21,605 nt of DNA from an uncultured Eubacteriales bacterium (GTDB lineage: Bacteria; Bacillota; Clostridia; Monoglobales; Monoglobaceae), in NCBI GenBank assembly GCA_900542675.1, contig UQOT01000031.1, positions 1 through 21,605 on the forward strand, written 5' to 3'. Within the stretch, counting starts at the first letter, position 1, and every line of letters begins with the position of its first letter. A program made the translations under genes and the position numbers. Positions 1-8,548 of the stretch are shown here, piece by piece. The notes below the pieces were generated by a model. That model saw nothing but the letters and a program-made list of their open reading frames with translations. It was not told the origin of the DNA and did not search any database.

Positions 1-70
1 TTTTTCAACTATATTTTGTAGTTTACTTTTTTATTGTGTTTTTGCGTGGTTTTTTTGAAAAAATTTAGTG

Positions 71-99
71 TTGAAAAATAAATTTCTTTCTGTTAGAAT
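71..99 (+). promoter_or_regulatory. Sigma-A promoter of the dnaA operon
   Basis: TTGAAA (71-76), a 17-base spacer and TAGAAT (94-99), preceded by TG in the extended -10 position (91-92). Transcription would start near 106 and give a 5' leader of about 100 nt. The 7-base arms AAATTTA (61-67) and TAAATTT (79-85) flank the -35 box, but the region is so AT-rich that this may be chance. No canonical DnaA box (TTATNCACA) was seen in bases 1-205, so autoregulation by DnaA is not evident here. Confidence 0.75.
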
Positions 100-148
100 A
101 ATTAAAGATTTCAAGTTACCATAATTTTAGATATCATAAAGATGCAAC

Positions 149-178
149 GTTCCGCCAAACATTTTGGGTATGCGGAAC
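149..178 (+). other. Hairpin in the dnaA 5' leader
   Basis: GTTCCGC (149-155) pairs perfectly with GCGGAAC (172-178). Inside, CAAA (156-159) can pair with TTTG (163-166), leaving a 3-nt loop and a 5-nt bulge. No U-tract follows, so it is not a terminator. It covers the upstream in-frame start candidates TTG 164 and ATG 170, which supports translation starting downstream at TTG 206. Confidence 0.5.
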
Positions 179-205
179 ACCGAAATACAAGGAGAAGAGT
201 TAAAA

Positions 206-1546
206 TTGAACAATACAGCTACAGAAAATATCGACAAAATTTGGACAGGCGTCACAAGACAGCTTCAGACCGAGATGTCAACAGTCGCGTTTGACACGTG
301 GATAAAGCCGATTAAGCCGGTTGAGGTTGCGGGCGACTCGATAAAGCTCTGCGTCCCGGGCGGAAAGCAAAAGGGCGGACTTAACAGGAGTATGATTATT
401 ACCAAATACCGCTCGCTTATCGAAAGCAGTTTAGAGAACGTCACAGGCCGAGCTCTCGGTCTTGACGTATGCTTTGAAAGCGGGAATGATACCGCCGACA
501 AATACGACCCTATTAATGAAGAACGTTCGTTAAACCCGAAATATACCTTCGACAACTTTGTCGTCGGAAATAACAATAATTTGGCTCACGCCGCATCGCT
601 CGCGGTTGCCGAATTTCCTGCGCAGAAATATAATCCGCTGTTTATCTACGGCGGCAGCGGGCTCGGAAAGACTCACCTTCTTCAGGCAATAGGCAATTAC
701 TATTTAAAACGCAATCCGGGCAAGACCATTCTTTACACCACAAGCGAGAAGTTCAATTATGAGCTTGTAAACGCAATTAAAGACCGCACAAATCAGGAGT
801 TTCGCAACAAGCACCGCACGGTTGACCTTCTGCTTATGGATGACGTTCAGTTTTTGGCAACACGGGAGCTTGCGCAGGAGGAGTTCTTCCACACATTTAA
901 CGCGCTCTATGAGGCGGGCAAACAGATTGTCCTGACCTCCGACAGGCTGCCGTCCGAGACTCCTCACCTTACGAGCAGGCTCAGAACACGCCTTCAAATG
1001 GGACTTCTGGCAGACGTTCAGCCGCCCGATTATGACACGCGTATTGCGATTTTAAAGAGCAAGATTGAAAACGAATACTTTACGTTTGATGAGGAAATAG
1101 TCGAGTATGTCGCAAGCAATATCCGCTCCAATGTGCGTGACCTTGAAGGGGCTTTAAAGCGGATTTTGGCGTATGCGGGCATAGAACGCACAAACACAAT
1201 TTCTATGGAACTGGCTCAAAAGGCGCTTAAAGAAATTCTTTCGACTCTTCCGAAACGCAATATTACAATAGAAGTGATAATCGATGAAGTCGAAAAATAC
1301 TACCACCTTCCGAAGGGATCTTTGGTGACAAAAAAGCGTTCAAGCGACGTGGCATATCCGCGGCACATAGCAATGTACATATCCCGCGTGACGCTCGACA
1401 CCTCATACGCAGCAATAGGCGACGCGTTCAGGCGCGACCACTCAACCGTTATGAACGCGGTCAAGAAAATCACAAAAATGGTTGCAGAGGATGCGGATCT
1501 GCGCGCAAGCATATCCGAACTCGTCACCAATATAAAGAAAGATTAG
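206..1546 (+). CDS. dnaA: Chromosomal replication initiator protein DnaA
   Basis: DnaA is the AAA+ ATPase that binds and melts the chromosomal origin and recruits helicase-loading factors. Numbered from TTG 206 (446 aa): N-terminal interaction domain at about 1-85, a linker, then the AAA+ core with Walker A GGSGLGKT (149-156) and Walker B LLLMDD (208-213), followed by sensor and arginine-finger regions. The C-terminal helix-turn-helix contains PRHIAMYISR and RDHSTV (410-415). The frame stays open to TTG 164, but TTG 206 has AAGGAG (189-194) at a good distance, while 164 and ATG 170 lie in a hairpin without a ribosome binding site. Some signatures differ from the usual form: TRLQMG where SRFEWG is common, and AFRRDHSTV, one residue shorter than AFGGRDHTTV. 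mnmE follows after 12 bases rather than dnaN. Identity is certain; the start is likely. Confidence 0.95.
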   Translation: MNNTATENIDKIWTGVTRQLQTEMSTVAFDTWIKPIKPVEVAGDSIKLCVPGGKQKGGLNRSMIITKYRSLIESSLENVTGRALGLDVCFESGNDTADKYDPINEERSLNPKYTFDNFVVGNNNNLAHAASLAVAEFPAQKYNPLFIYGGSGLGKTHLLQAIGNYYLKRNPGKTILYTTSEKFNYELVNAIKDRTNQEFRNKHRTVDLLLMDDVQFLATRELAQEEFFHTFNALYEAGKQIVLTSDRLPSETPHLTSRLRTRLQMGLLADVQPPDYDTRIAILKSKIENEYFTFDEEIVEYVASNIRSNVRDLEGALKRILAYAGIERTNTISMELAQKALKEILSTLPKRNITIEVIIDEVEKYYHLPKGSLVTKKRSSDVAYPRHIAMYISRVTLDTSYAAIGDAFRRDHSTVMNAVKKITKMVAEDADLRASISELVTNIKKD

Positions 1547-1558
1547 CAAAGAAAAAAT

Positions 1559-2959
1559 ATGAAAATTTTTGATACAATAGCAGCAACAGCCACCCCACTC
1601 GGTTCGGGTGGCATTGCCATAATTAGAGTAAGCGGAGAGGACTCCGAAGCAATTGCTCGGAAAATAATCAGAACAAAATCAGGTAAGCCGCTTAAAGAGC
1701 TTGAAAGCCACAAGCTGTATCTTGCAGCTGTTCACCGCCCCGAAAAACCCGACGAACTGATTGACGAAGCGCTTATTTCGATTATGCGCGCACCGAACTC
1801 GTACACCGGCGAAACGGTTGTTGAGATAAACTGTCACGGCGGATACTTTGCCGCATCAGCAACGCTTGAAGCCCTGCTCGTCTGCGGTGCAAGACTTGCA
1901 GAACCCGGCGAATTTACACGCCGCGCATTTATGAACGGCAAAACCGATATGCTCGGCGCGGAAGCGACAATGGATATAATCGACGCAAAGTCAAATCTCG
2001 GGCTCAGCAACGCAGCTAAAGCTATTGGCGGCGCACTGTCTGAAAAAATAAACGAGCTCAGAGACTGTATTATGGAAATTACGGCAAATATTTCGGCGAC
2101 AGCCGACTATCCCGATGAAGTCGACCCGATGAGTGCCGATGTGACAGAGTCGAAGCTCGCACCAGTGCTTGAAAGGCTAAACAGCTTGATAGACGGCTTT
2201 GAAACCGGCAGGCTTATGCGCGACGGAATTACTACGGTAATCGTCGGCAAGCCGAATGTAGGAAAGTCATCGCTTTTAAACACTCTGGTTAAAGACGAAC
2301 GCGCGATTGTCACCGACATTCCCGGCACAACGCGCGACACGATAGAGGAGTATATAAGCCTTAAAGGCGCGTCGCTGAGACTTTTGGACACAGCGGGAAT
2401 ACGCACCGAGGCCGCAGATGATGTTGAGCGCATAGGAATCAGCCGCGCGCTTGAAAATATAGAAATCGCGGACTTATGTCTGTTTGTTATAGACAGCAGT
2501 ACGCCGCTTGATGAGAAGGACGAAAAAATTGCCCGCGCTCTCACCGGCAAACGCGTAATAGCGCTGCTTAACAAAACCGATAAGCCGCCCGCCGTCACCC
2601 GAACACAGGTCTCGGAATTACTCGGCGCTGACACAGCCGATATAATCGAAACCTCAACGCCTAAGGACGGAAATCCGCAGGGGATCGACGAACTCGAAAG
2701 GGCGATAATTAATATGTTTGAAATCGGCGGACTTAGAGAAAACGATGTGTTTATCTCAAACACCCGCCAGCGTGACTCGCTTATAAAAGCGCGCCGCTCG
2801 GTATCTCTCGCACTTGACGCGCTTAAGGACGGCGTTCCGTTTGACATTCTCTATGTTGATTTGGAGGACGCTCTGTCCGCTCTCGGCGAGGTTACGGGCG
2901 CAACGGTACAGGAAGAAATCATTGACGAGGTATTTTCAAGATTTTGCGTCGGTAAGTAA
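1559..2959 (+). CDS. mnmE: tRNA modification GTPase MnmE (TrmE)
   Basis: MnmE works with MnmG to modify uridine 34 at the wobble position of certain tRNAs, using GTP, methylene-tetrahydrofolate and FAD; it is cytoplasmic. The 466 aa match the usual family length. Visible parts are the N-terminal folate-binding domain (PLGSGGIAIIRVSG near residue 13; NCHGG and EPGEFTRRAF at about 91-124), a helical domain split by the G domain, G1 GKPNVGKS (230-237), GTTRDT (256-261), G3 DTAG (277-280), G4 NKTD (338-341), and the C-terminal FCVGK with the catalytic cysteine. It starts 12 bases after dnaA with only a weak purine-rich leader, so it is probably co-transcribed. Its usual neighbours mnmG and rsmG are not here. 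Confidence 0.97.
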   Translation: MKIFDTIAATATPLGSGGIAIIRVSGEDSEAIARKIIRTKSGKPLKELESHKLYLAAVHRPEKPDELIDEALISIMRAPNSYTGETVVEINCHGGYFAASATLEALLVCGARLAEPGEFTRRAFMNGKTDMLGAEATMDIIDAKSNLGLSNAAKAIGGALSEKINELRDCIMEITANISATADYPDEVDPMSADVTESKLAPVLERLNSLIDGFETGRLMRDGITTVIVGKPNVGKSSLLNTLVKDERAIVTDIPGTTRDTIEEYISLKGASLRLLDTAGIRTEAADDVERIGISRALENIEIADLCLFVIDSSTPLDEKDEKIARALTGKRVIALLNKTDKPPAVTRTQVSELLGADTADIIETSTPKDGNPQGIDELERAIINMFEIGGLRENDVFISNTRQRDSLIKARRSVSLALDALKDGVPFDILYVDLEDALSALGEVTGATVQEEIIDEVFSRFCVGK

Positions 2960-3002
2960 CGGGCAACTGCAAAATCAGCCGCTTAGATAAAGAGGTATAA
3001 TA

Positions 3003-4004
3003 ATGGACTATATAAACATTTCTTATGAATTTGCTGAAAAATACCTGCGCTACGCCAATCCGCAGCACACACAGGTATATCTTTATATAAAATACATTTT
3101 CAGCCGCGACGGACAGGCGCCGTCAATCGACGATATATCGGCAGAGCTTGACATAGCGCCGAACCGCGTAAAATTCATTCTCGGCTATTGGGCGAGCGAG
3201 GGTGAGCTTATTCAGTTTGACGATGGCTACACCCTGCCGGACAAAGGCGACTCGACGCAGACAAAAAAGGCAGAAATGCCCAAAAAACCGTCAAGGCGAA
3301 ATGCATCAAGCCGCCCGTCGTACAAAAGCGATGAAATCGACGCAGCAGCCGACAAAAACCAAACGCTGTCGGGTATGTTCTATCAGGCGGAGAGTATTTT
3401 AGGCCATATGCTTTCGGGCAACGAAATCGAGCTTTTATACTCGTTCTATGACTGGCTCGGACTGCCGTGCGAGGTAATCGTAATGCTTCTGACCTACGCG
3501 GCGGGACACGGCAAAACCGGCAAGCGTTATCTTGAGACCGTGGCAATAGATTGGGCGGACAAGGGAATAGACACCTTTGAAAAAGCGGAAGAATACATAA
3601 AGCATCTTGAAGAGGTTGAAAGCGCAGAGCACAAAATCCGCTCGATACTCGGCATATACGACCGCGCGCTCACGCAGACCGAAAAGAAATACATAACCTC
3701 GTGGTCGCAGATGCAGCTTGATAGCGAACTTATCGAGCTGGCATACGACCGCACCGTCGCAAATACCGGCAAGCTCTCCTGCGGATATATGAACAAAATT
3801 CTTGTCTCGTGGCAGGAGGAAGGGCTCACGACCACCGACGCAGTCAAGCGCAGCGACGAACTGTTTAATATAAAAAACGGCAAATCCGACAAAGACAAAA
3901 ACCAGAACACACAAAAGAGCAAGTTTAATAACTATGAGGACACGAATAAAATCGACTATGACGAGCTTGAGGAAAAACTGCTTGATATGATGCTCGACAA
4001 CTAA
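3003..4004 (+). CDS. DnaD/DnaB-type primosome (replication initiation) protein
   Basis: In low-GC Gram-positives this family helps recruit the helicase loader and helicase to origins or stalled forks. The 333 aa read as an N-terminal winged-helix-like domain (about 15-75), a basic Ser/Lys/Arg-rich linker (about 85-120), and two DnaD/DnaB_2 repeats at about 123-205 and 209-280. Each repeat carries the family's Y-x3-[IV]-x3-W motif: YLETVAIDW (176-184) and YMNKILVSW (262-270). The tail is charged and probably flexible. AGAGGT (2991-2996) lies 6 bases before ATG. It sits 43 bases after mnmE and 28 before the helicase loader, the usual partner in Clostridia. The protein could be called DnaD- or DnaB-like, so no symbol is given. 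Confidence 0.88.
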   Translation: MDYINISYEFAEKYLRYANPQHTQVYLYIKYIFSRDGQAPSIDDISAELDIAPNRVKFILGYWASEGELIQFDDGYTLPDKGDSTQTKKAEMPKKPSRRNASSRPSYKSDEIDAAADKNQTLSGMFYQAESILGHMLSGNEIELLYSFYDWLGLPCEVIVMLLTYAAGHGKTGKRYLETVAIDWADKGIDTFEKAEEYIKHLEEVESAEHKIRSILGIYDRALTQTEKKYITSWSQMQLDSELIELAYDRTVANTGKLSCGYMNKILVSWQEEGLTTTDAVKRSDELFNIKNGKSDKDKNQNTQKSKFNNYEDTNKIDYDELEEKLLDMMLDN

Positions 4005-4032
4005 CCGATTTTAAATTAAGGAGGAGTTTACA

Positions 4033-5013
4033 ATGCAATCGGCAAATTCACTTGCACTTCAAGAGCTCAGCGAAAGACGCGAACATCACAAGGCTGAGCT
4101 TGAGAAAAATACTGCCAAGGTTCGTGCCCTCGCGCCCGAATACGCGGCGCTTGAAAGCGATATGATGAACGCCGGCAACGCACTGCTGCGTTCGGTGCTA
4201 AACGGCGGCGGAGATTTTGACAAGATAAAATGCTATATCGAAAATAAGCAAAAAGAAAAGCGCGATATCTTAAACCGCCTTTCGCTGCCCGACGACTTTC
4301 TAGACGAAAAATACGACTGCACAGCCTGCCGCGATACCGGTTTTGACGAAAACGGTTTAAAATGCGGCTGTCTTAAGGCGCTTACGGCAAAATATGTGGC
4401 GGTAAACTCTAATATGACCGAGCTTATGAAATTGCAGACATTTGAAAACTTTGACTTTTCAATATTTTCGCCTGTCGGTGAAAGCGGTAAGTCCCCGCTC
4501 GACTTTGCAAAGTCGGCTTATGACAAGGCAAAAGTGTTTGCCGAAAACTTTGAAACGTCAAAGCCGAACAATATTCTTTTAAAAGGCAACGCCGGCACGG
4601 GCAAAACTTATCTTTCAAGCTGTATCGCGAATGCGGCGCTCGGACGCGGCAAAACGGTCTACTATCAGACCTCGTACAAGCTGTGCGAGCTTATGGAAAA
4701 CTTGAAGTTTAACAAATACGAAAACCCTGACGAGCTGCAGGACGCTTCAAGCACCTTAAAATACGCAAATGACACCGACCTATTAATCCTTGACGACCTC
4801 GGCACCGAATTCATTACACAATTTACCGCAGCGGCGCTGTTTGACCTGTTAAACACCCGTCTGCTTAAAGGCAAGGCAACCATAATCTCGACAAACCTCA
4901 GTATGAGCAAAATGGAGGATTTATACAGTCACCGCCTGACATCACGCCTTATCGGCGAATATATGATACTAACCCTGACAGGCAGTGACCACAGACGTGA
5001 TAAACTTAAATAA
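4033..5013 (+). CDS. DnaC/DnaI-type helicase loader (AAA+ ATPase)
   Basis: Proteins of this kind open and load the replicative DnaB/DnaC helicase ring onto single-stranded DNA. The 326 aa have a coiled-coil-like N-terminal helicase-binding part (about 1-85) and a cysteine cluster with C96, C99, C111 and C113, probably a zinc site as in Gram-positive loaders. The ATPase core shows Walker A GNAGTGKT (185-192), Walker B LLILDD (250-255), sensor-1 STN (286-288) and the arginine-finger segment SHRLTSRLIG (299-308). The start has a strong AAGGAGGAG (4018-4026). It is the last gene of the operon, and its stop codon lies inside the terminator stem. Context with DnaA and the DnaD-like protein supports a replication role over the related IstB transposition helper. 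Confidence 0.9.
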   Translation: MQSANSLALQELSERREHHKAELEKNTAKVRALAPEYAALESDMMNAGNALLRSVLNGGGDFDKIKCYIENKQKEKRDILNRLSLPDDFLDEKYDCTACRDTGFDENGLKCGCLKALTAKYVAVNSNMTELMKLQTFENFDFSIFSPVGESGKSPLDFAKSAYDKAKVFAENFETSKPNNILLKGNAGTGKTYLSSCIANAALGRGKTVYYQTSYKLCELMENLKFNKYENPDELQDASSTLKYANDTDLLILDDLGTEFITQFTAAALFDLLNTRLLKGKATIISTNLSMSKMEDLYSHRLTSRLIGEYMILTLTGSDHRRDKLK

Positions 5014-5038
5014 ACGGGGCAGCACGCCCCGTTTATTT
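5008..5038. terminator. Bidirectional terminator between convergent operons
   Basis: Perfect 13-bp stem: 5008-5020 pairs with 5026-5038, loop AGCAC. The GC-rich core is flanked by A/T arms that supply U-rich 3' ends in both directions. It contains the stop codon of the helicase loader and lies 13 bases beyond the end of the convergent yfhO gene, so it can serve both operons. Confidence 0.85.
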
Positions 5039-5051
5039 ATTGTCGAATAAT

Positions 5052-7580
5052 TTATTTTTCTCTAATGAAAACTATAATCCGCTCTCGATAAATATACGCA
5101 AGCAAAGCAATAAGCGTAATTATACTTATAAAGGAGCCCATCCAAAGACCGGGTGCCGTGAATTTAAGCTTTACCGTATGTGTTCCCTCACCGACCCGAA
5201 CCGCCAAAAATGCATCCTGCGCGCACACTACATCTGTTCTCTTGCCGTCAACATATGCCCGCCAGCCCTTTTCGTAGGGCAGGGTAGTAAATAAAACTTC
5301 TCCGTCCTCGAGCGTGACCTCGCCTTTAAGCCATCTGCTTCCGTAATCGGTTATATTATATGAATCTGTTTTAACCTTCTCGCTGCAAGCGGCAAAAAGC
5401 TTATCCGAGTCAACAGACGCAACCTGAACATTTTTCATATAATTTGCATTGCTCAGCTTAAACGCAACCTTATCGCCTGTTTTAAAAACACCCAAACAAA
5501 ACAGCTTTTTCTGTCCGCTGTCGTATTCAAACGGTTTATCTGCGCCGTTAACTTTAAGAGTAATGCTTCCGCTGTACTTAACATCAGTGTAAAAATAATA
5601 CGTACCGTCTCTGTTTGCCGTGAATTCTCTGCCCGCACCGCCGTCTGTCTGTGCGACATTCGGAACGCTGCTTACAAACGACTGCCCGAGCAAAGACCTT
5701 GCAAAAGCATCCTGATTTGACATAACGGAACCACTGTACGAAATTGCATTAAGCGCACTCTCATCTGCCGCAAATCCGATACTCTGCGCATACGGATTTC
5801 TGTAAATAGTATACTTATTTGTCCGCCGCAGCGTTTCGTATTTATCGCTCACCTTCTTCTCAGAGCCAATATACCGAACGCCCAACAGACAGTCGGTTAT
5901 CTCGGTGGAGCCTGCGTATCTGGTGAGAATATGCTCCTGCAGCATTCCCATACTTTTATTATATTTCAGCATATTATTGTTAAACGTTGAGCTGTAATGC
6001 GTAAGCCCTCTGTAACCGAAGCAAAGTCCGCTGTTGTTTGTATCAAACAGATTTTTCTCCGCCCGATAAAACCCGCTGTCAGTCTTCTTAATATCATCGG
6101 CAAAACTGTCGAGAACATCAGCACGCTCCCTATATTCAGCCACCGACGTGTAATGAAAGACCTTATCAAGACCCTTAAGCGTATCCACGCCGTTTATGCA
6201 AAGCTCTGTGCAAACTGCAAGTATCATCACACAACAGAGATAAGCACGCAGCCTATCCGGCGCAAAAGCATACGCTATAATAAGCGCTGCGTAGCCCGCC
6301 GCAAACACAAAACTTAATACGACAAATTTTGTGTTTTTAAGACATTCCTTGTCAAACAGCCATACGCAAAGTATAAGCACGCCGTACACCGCTATCCCGG
6401 AAAACACCCAGTTCTTTACGCTCTTTTCGGTTTCGATAAAGCCCCAAAATGCTGTCATTACCGAGAAAAAGCAGAACACATATGCATATCGATACGGGAA
6501 CCAGTTGGGATACTGGAATAAATGCCACGCCGTGTCAATCTTCGTGATGAAAAAGCTTATAAACAAAACAAGGTATACGGCTGCCGCAGAAATCTTAACC
6601 CGCAGCTTTATTTTTGGGTTAAAGAAAAACACACCTGCCATAAGACCGCATATCATACCACAGAAAATACTCGGCGAACCGGGATTTGTTATAGTATCAT
6701 ACTGACCTATAAACAGTCTGCGAGGTATGTTGAAAACCTCCTCGCTCCAAAATCCTTTCCATGAGTAGCCGACATATTGAAGCTTACCGCTCACTATATC
6801 GAAAAATGACGGAAGCAGAATAAACATTGATAAAAGCACACCCAAAACGCCCGAGCCTACAACCTTTAAAAGCTTAACGCCCAAGTCCTTAGCGCTCATC
6901 TCCCCGCCGCGCGATACATATCTGAAGAAGAAGTAAATCCCAATAAAAATCGTACTCATATAGCAGGTATAGTAATTTGAAATCATAGAAAGCGCGTACG
7001 CAAATACAAATGTCCACGGAGCTCTGTCTTCCAAAATTTTCTCAAGCCCAAGCAGAATAATCGGCAGCCAAATCACACTGTCGAGCCACATAACGCACAT
7101 AGAATAATGAACGCTGTACATAGAAAGCGCATAGCAGCACGAAAACAATACGACTGACATATCGCACTTTTTAAATACATATCTCAAAAAAATAGCAAAC
7201 GTAAGTCCCGATGTTGCTATTTTCAGGAGGGTAATAACAAGAATTTCTTCAGGAATTGCCGAATGCGGGAAAAACACCGCAAGAAAAGAAAACGGACTTG
7301 AAAGATAATATGAAAACAGTCCGACCGTATTTCCTCCAAAGCTTTTTGTAAACGAATACTGCAAACTGTCCCCGCCGAGTAAAACGCGGTGAAGATAGCC
7401 GAAAAACTCCGCATACTGATCGTCCATATCCATAATAAGCAGCGTCTTATCACCGAACGGAAATATTTTCATCACCGCATAAACAATCAGCATACAAACA
7501 AGAGGCAGAAAAAACGCAAGCGCATATACAATACGTTTATCCATATTATTATTTTTAAGCGGCTTTTTAATTTTTAGCAT
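5052..7580 (-). CDS. YfhO-family multi-pass membrane glycosyltransferase
   Basis: YfhO proteins are GT-C-like membrane enzymes. In Bacillus subtilis YfhO transfers a sugar from a polyprenyl-phosphate carrier to lipoteichoic acid outside the cell. The 842 aa have about a dozen hydrophobic segments in the first ~470 residues, an acidic DMDDQYAEFF loop (51-60) after the first membrane helix (the expected place for GT-C catalytic acids), a long extracellular part of about 300 residues, and a last membrane helix before RERIIVFIREK. AGAAGGAG lies just before ATG 7580 inside the end of the upstream gene, and the genes overlap by 7 bases (ATGCTAA), indicating coupled translation. Met12 or Met13 is a less likely start. 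The acceptor here is inferred, not shown. Confidence 0.85.
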   Translation of the reverse strand: MLKIKKPLKNNNMDKRIVYALAFFLPLVCMLIVYAVMKIFPFGDKTLLIMDMDDQYAEFFGYLHRVLLGGDSLQYSFTKSFGGNTVGLFSYYLSSPFSFLAVFFPHSAIPEEILVITLLKIATSGLTFAIFLRYVFKKCDMSVVLFSCCYALSMYSVHYSMCVMWLDSVIWLPIILLGLEKILEDRAPWTFVFAYALSMISNYYTCYMSTIFIGIYFFFRYVSRGGEMSAKDLGVKLLKVVGSGVLGVLLSMFILLPSFFDIVSGKLQYVGYSWKGFWSEEVFNIPRRLFIGQYDTITNPGSPSIFCGMICGLMAGVFFFNPKIKLRVKISAAAVYLVLFISFFITKIDTAWHLFQYPNWFPYRYAYVFCFFSVMTAFWGFIETEKSVKNWVFSGIAVYGVLILCVWLFDKECLKNTKFVVLSFVFAAGYAALIIAYAFAPDRLRAYLCCVMILAVCTELCINGVDTLKGLDKVFHYTSVAEYRERADVLDSFADDIKKTDSGFYRAEKNLFDTNNSGLCFGYRGLTHYSSTFNNNMLKYNKSMGMLQEHILTRYAGSTEITDCLLGVRYIGSEKKVSDKYETLRRTNKYTIYRNPYAQSIGFAADESALNAISYSGSVMSNQDAFARSLLGQSFVSSVPNVAQTDGGAGREFTANRDGTYYFYTDVKYSGSITLKVNGADKPFEYDSGQKKLFCLGVFKTGDKVAFKLSNANYMKNVQVASVDSDKLFAACSEKVKTDSYNITDYGSRWLKGEVTLEDGEVLFTTLPYEKGWRAYVDGKRTDVVCAQDAFLAVRVGEGTHTVKLKFTAPGLWMGSFISIITLIALLAYIYRERIIVFIREK

Positions 7581-8527
7581 TTTTTCTCCTTCTGACTATT
7601 ACTGATGTTTTCTTCTTTAACAATATAAATCGGTCTGTTTTTGGTTTCCAAATAAGTTTTAGCAAGATATTGCCCTACGATTCCGATACATAAAAGCTGT
7701 AGTCCGCCGACTAGCAGTATCACGCAAATCATAGACGGCCAGCCGTATGCGCTGCCGCCGTACAATAACTGGCGCACAATTACAAATACTATTCCGATTA
7801 TCGACATAAGAAACAGGATTATCCCCGTAAGAGATGCAAACGCGAGCGGAGCTGTCGAAAATCCGACTATTCCGTCAATTGAATATTTAAACAACTTCCA
7901 AAATGACCACTTAGTCCTACCCGCGCTGCGCTGAATATTTTCATACTCAAGCCACTTAGTGTTATAACCCACCCATGAAAATAATCCTTTTGAAAACCTA
8001 TTATACTCACTCAATTCAAGAATGCTGTTTACCATCTGACGCGTCATCATACGATAATCGCGCGCACCGTCAACAATCTCGGTCTGTGAAATTTTGTTAA
8101 TAATCTTATAAAAACTCTTTGCAAAAAATGACCGTATGACCGCTTCGCCCTTTCTGTTCGCTCTGCGCGTTGCAACACAGTCATATTCACCACTTTTAAG
8201 CAGCCCATACATCTCTTTCAGCATTGAAGGGGGATCCTGAAGGTCAACATCCATAATCACAACATAATTACCGGACGATTTCTGCATTCCGGCATACATA
8301 GCGCTCTCTTTACCGAAGTTTCGGGAGAATGATATATATTTCACCCGCTTATCTGAGACAGCAAGATTTTTGATTATTTTTAGCGTTAAGTCTAAGGAGC
8401 CGTCATTTACAAACACAAATTCAATTTCGGCTCCGATATCCCTTGTAGCGCTGCAAACCGTATTATAAAATATATCGATTGTTTCCTGCTCATTATAACA
8501 CGGAACAATTATAGAAATTGTCTCCAT
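7574..8527 (-). CDS. GT2 polyprenyl-phosphate glycosyltransferase (GtrB/CsbB/DPM1-like)
   Basis: This enzyme would move a sugar from a nucleotide donor to undecaprenyl phosphate on the inner face of the membrane. The 317 aa have a GT-A fold start (SIIVPCYNEQET, 5-16), NDGS (41-44), the DVD metal-binding motif followed by QDPP (93-100), and two C-terminal membrane helices (about 228-252 and 263-288) that anchor the catalytic domain, the GtrB/CsbB layout. A GAGGG site lies close before ATG 8527. It starts 21 bases after paaK and overlaps yfhO. CsbB and YfhO act as a pair in B. subtilis, so the two probably share one lipid-linked sugar. The sugar cannot be told from sequence. Confidence 0.9.
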   Translation of the reverse strand: METISIIVPCYNEQETIDIFYNTVCSATRDIGAEIEFVFVNDGSLDLTLKIIKNLAVSDKRVKYISFSRNFGKESAMYAGMQKSSGNYVVIMDVDLQDPPSMLKEMYGLLKSGEYDCVATRRANRKGEAVIRSFFAKSFYKIINKISQTEIVDGARDYRMMTRQMVNSILELSEYNRFSKGLFSWVGYNTKWLEYENIQRSAGRTKWSFWKLFKYSIDGIVGFSTAPLAFASLTGIILFLMSIIGIVFVIVRQLLYGGSAYGWPSMICVILLVGGLQLLCIGIVGQYLAKTYLETKNRPIYIVKEENISNSQKEKKC

Positions 8528-8548
8528 TATCCCTCACATCCCTAAATA

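Noticed and set aside
1..163. Replication origin upstream of dnaA
   Set aside because: The region is AT-rich, but I saw no TTATNCACA-type boxes or clustered 9-mers; only 163 bases are available, so an origin further left cannot be judged.
164..205. N-terminal extension of DnaA from TTG 164 or ATG 170
   Set aside because: Both codons lie in a hairpin and lack a ribosome binding site, while TTG 206 has a well-placed AAGGAG.
2107..2847. 246-codon antisense frame within mnmE
   Set aside because: Serine-rich shadow of mnmE, which has all family motifs on the plus strand.
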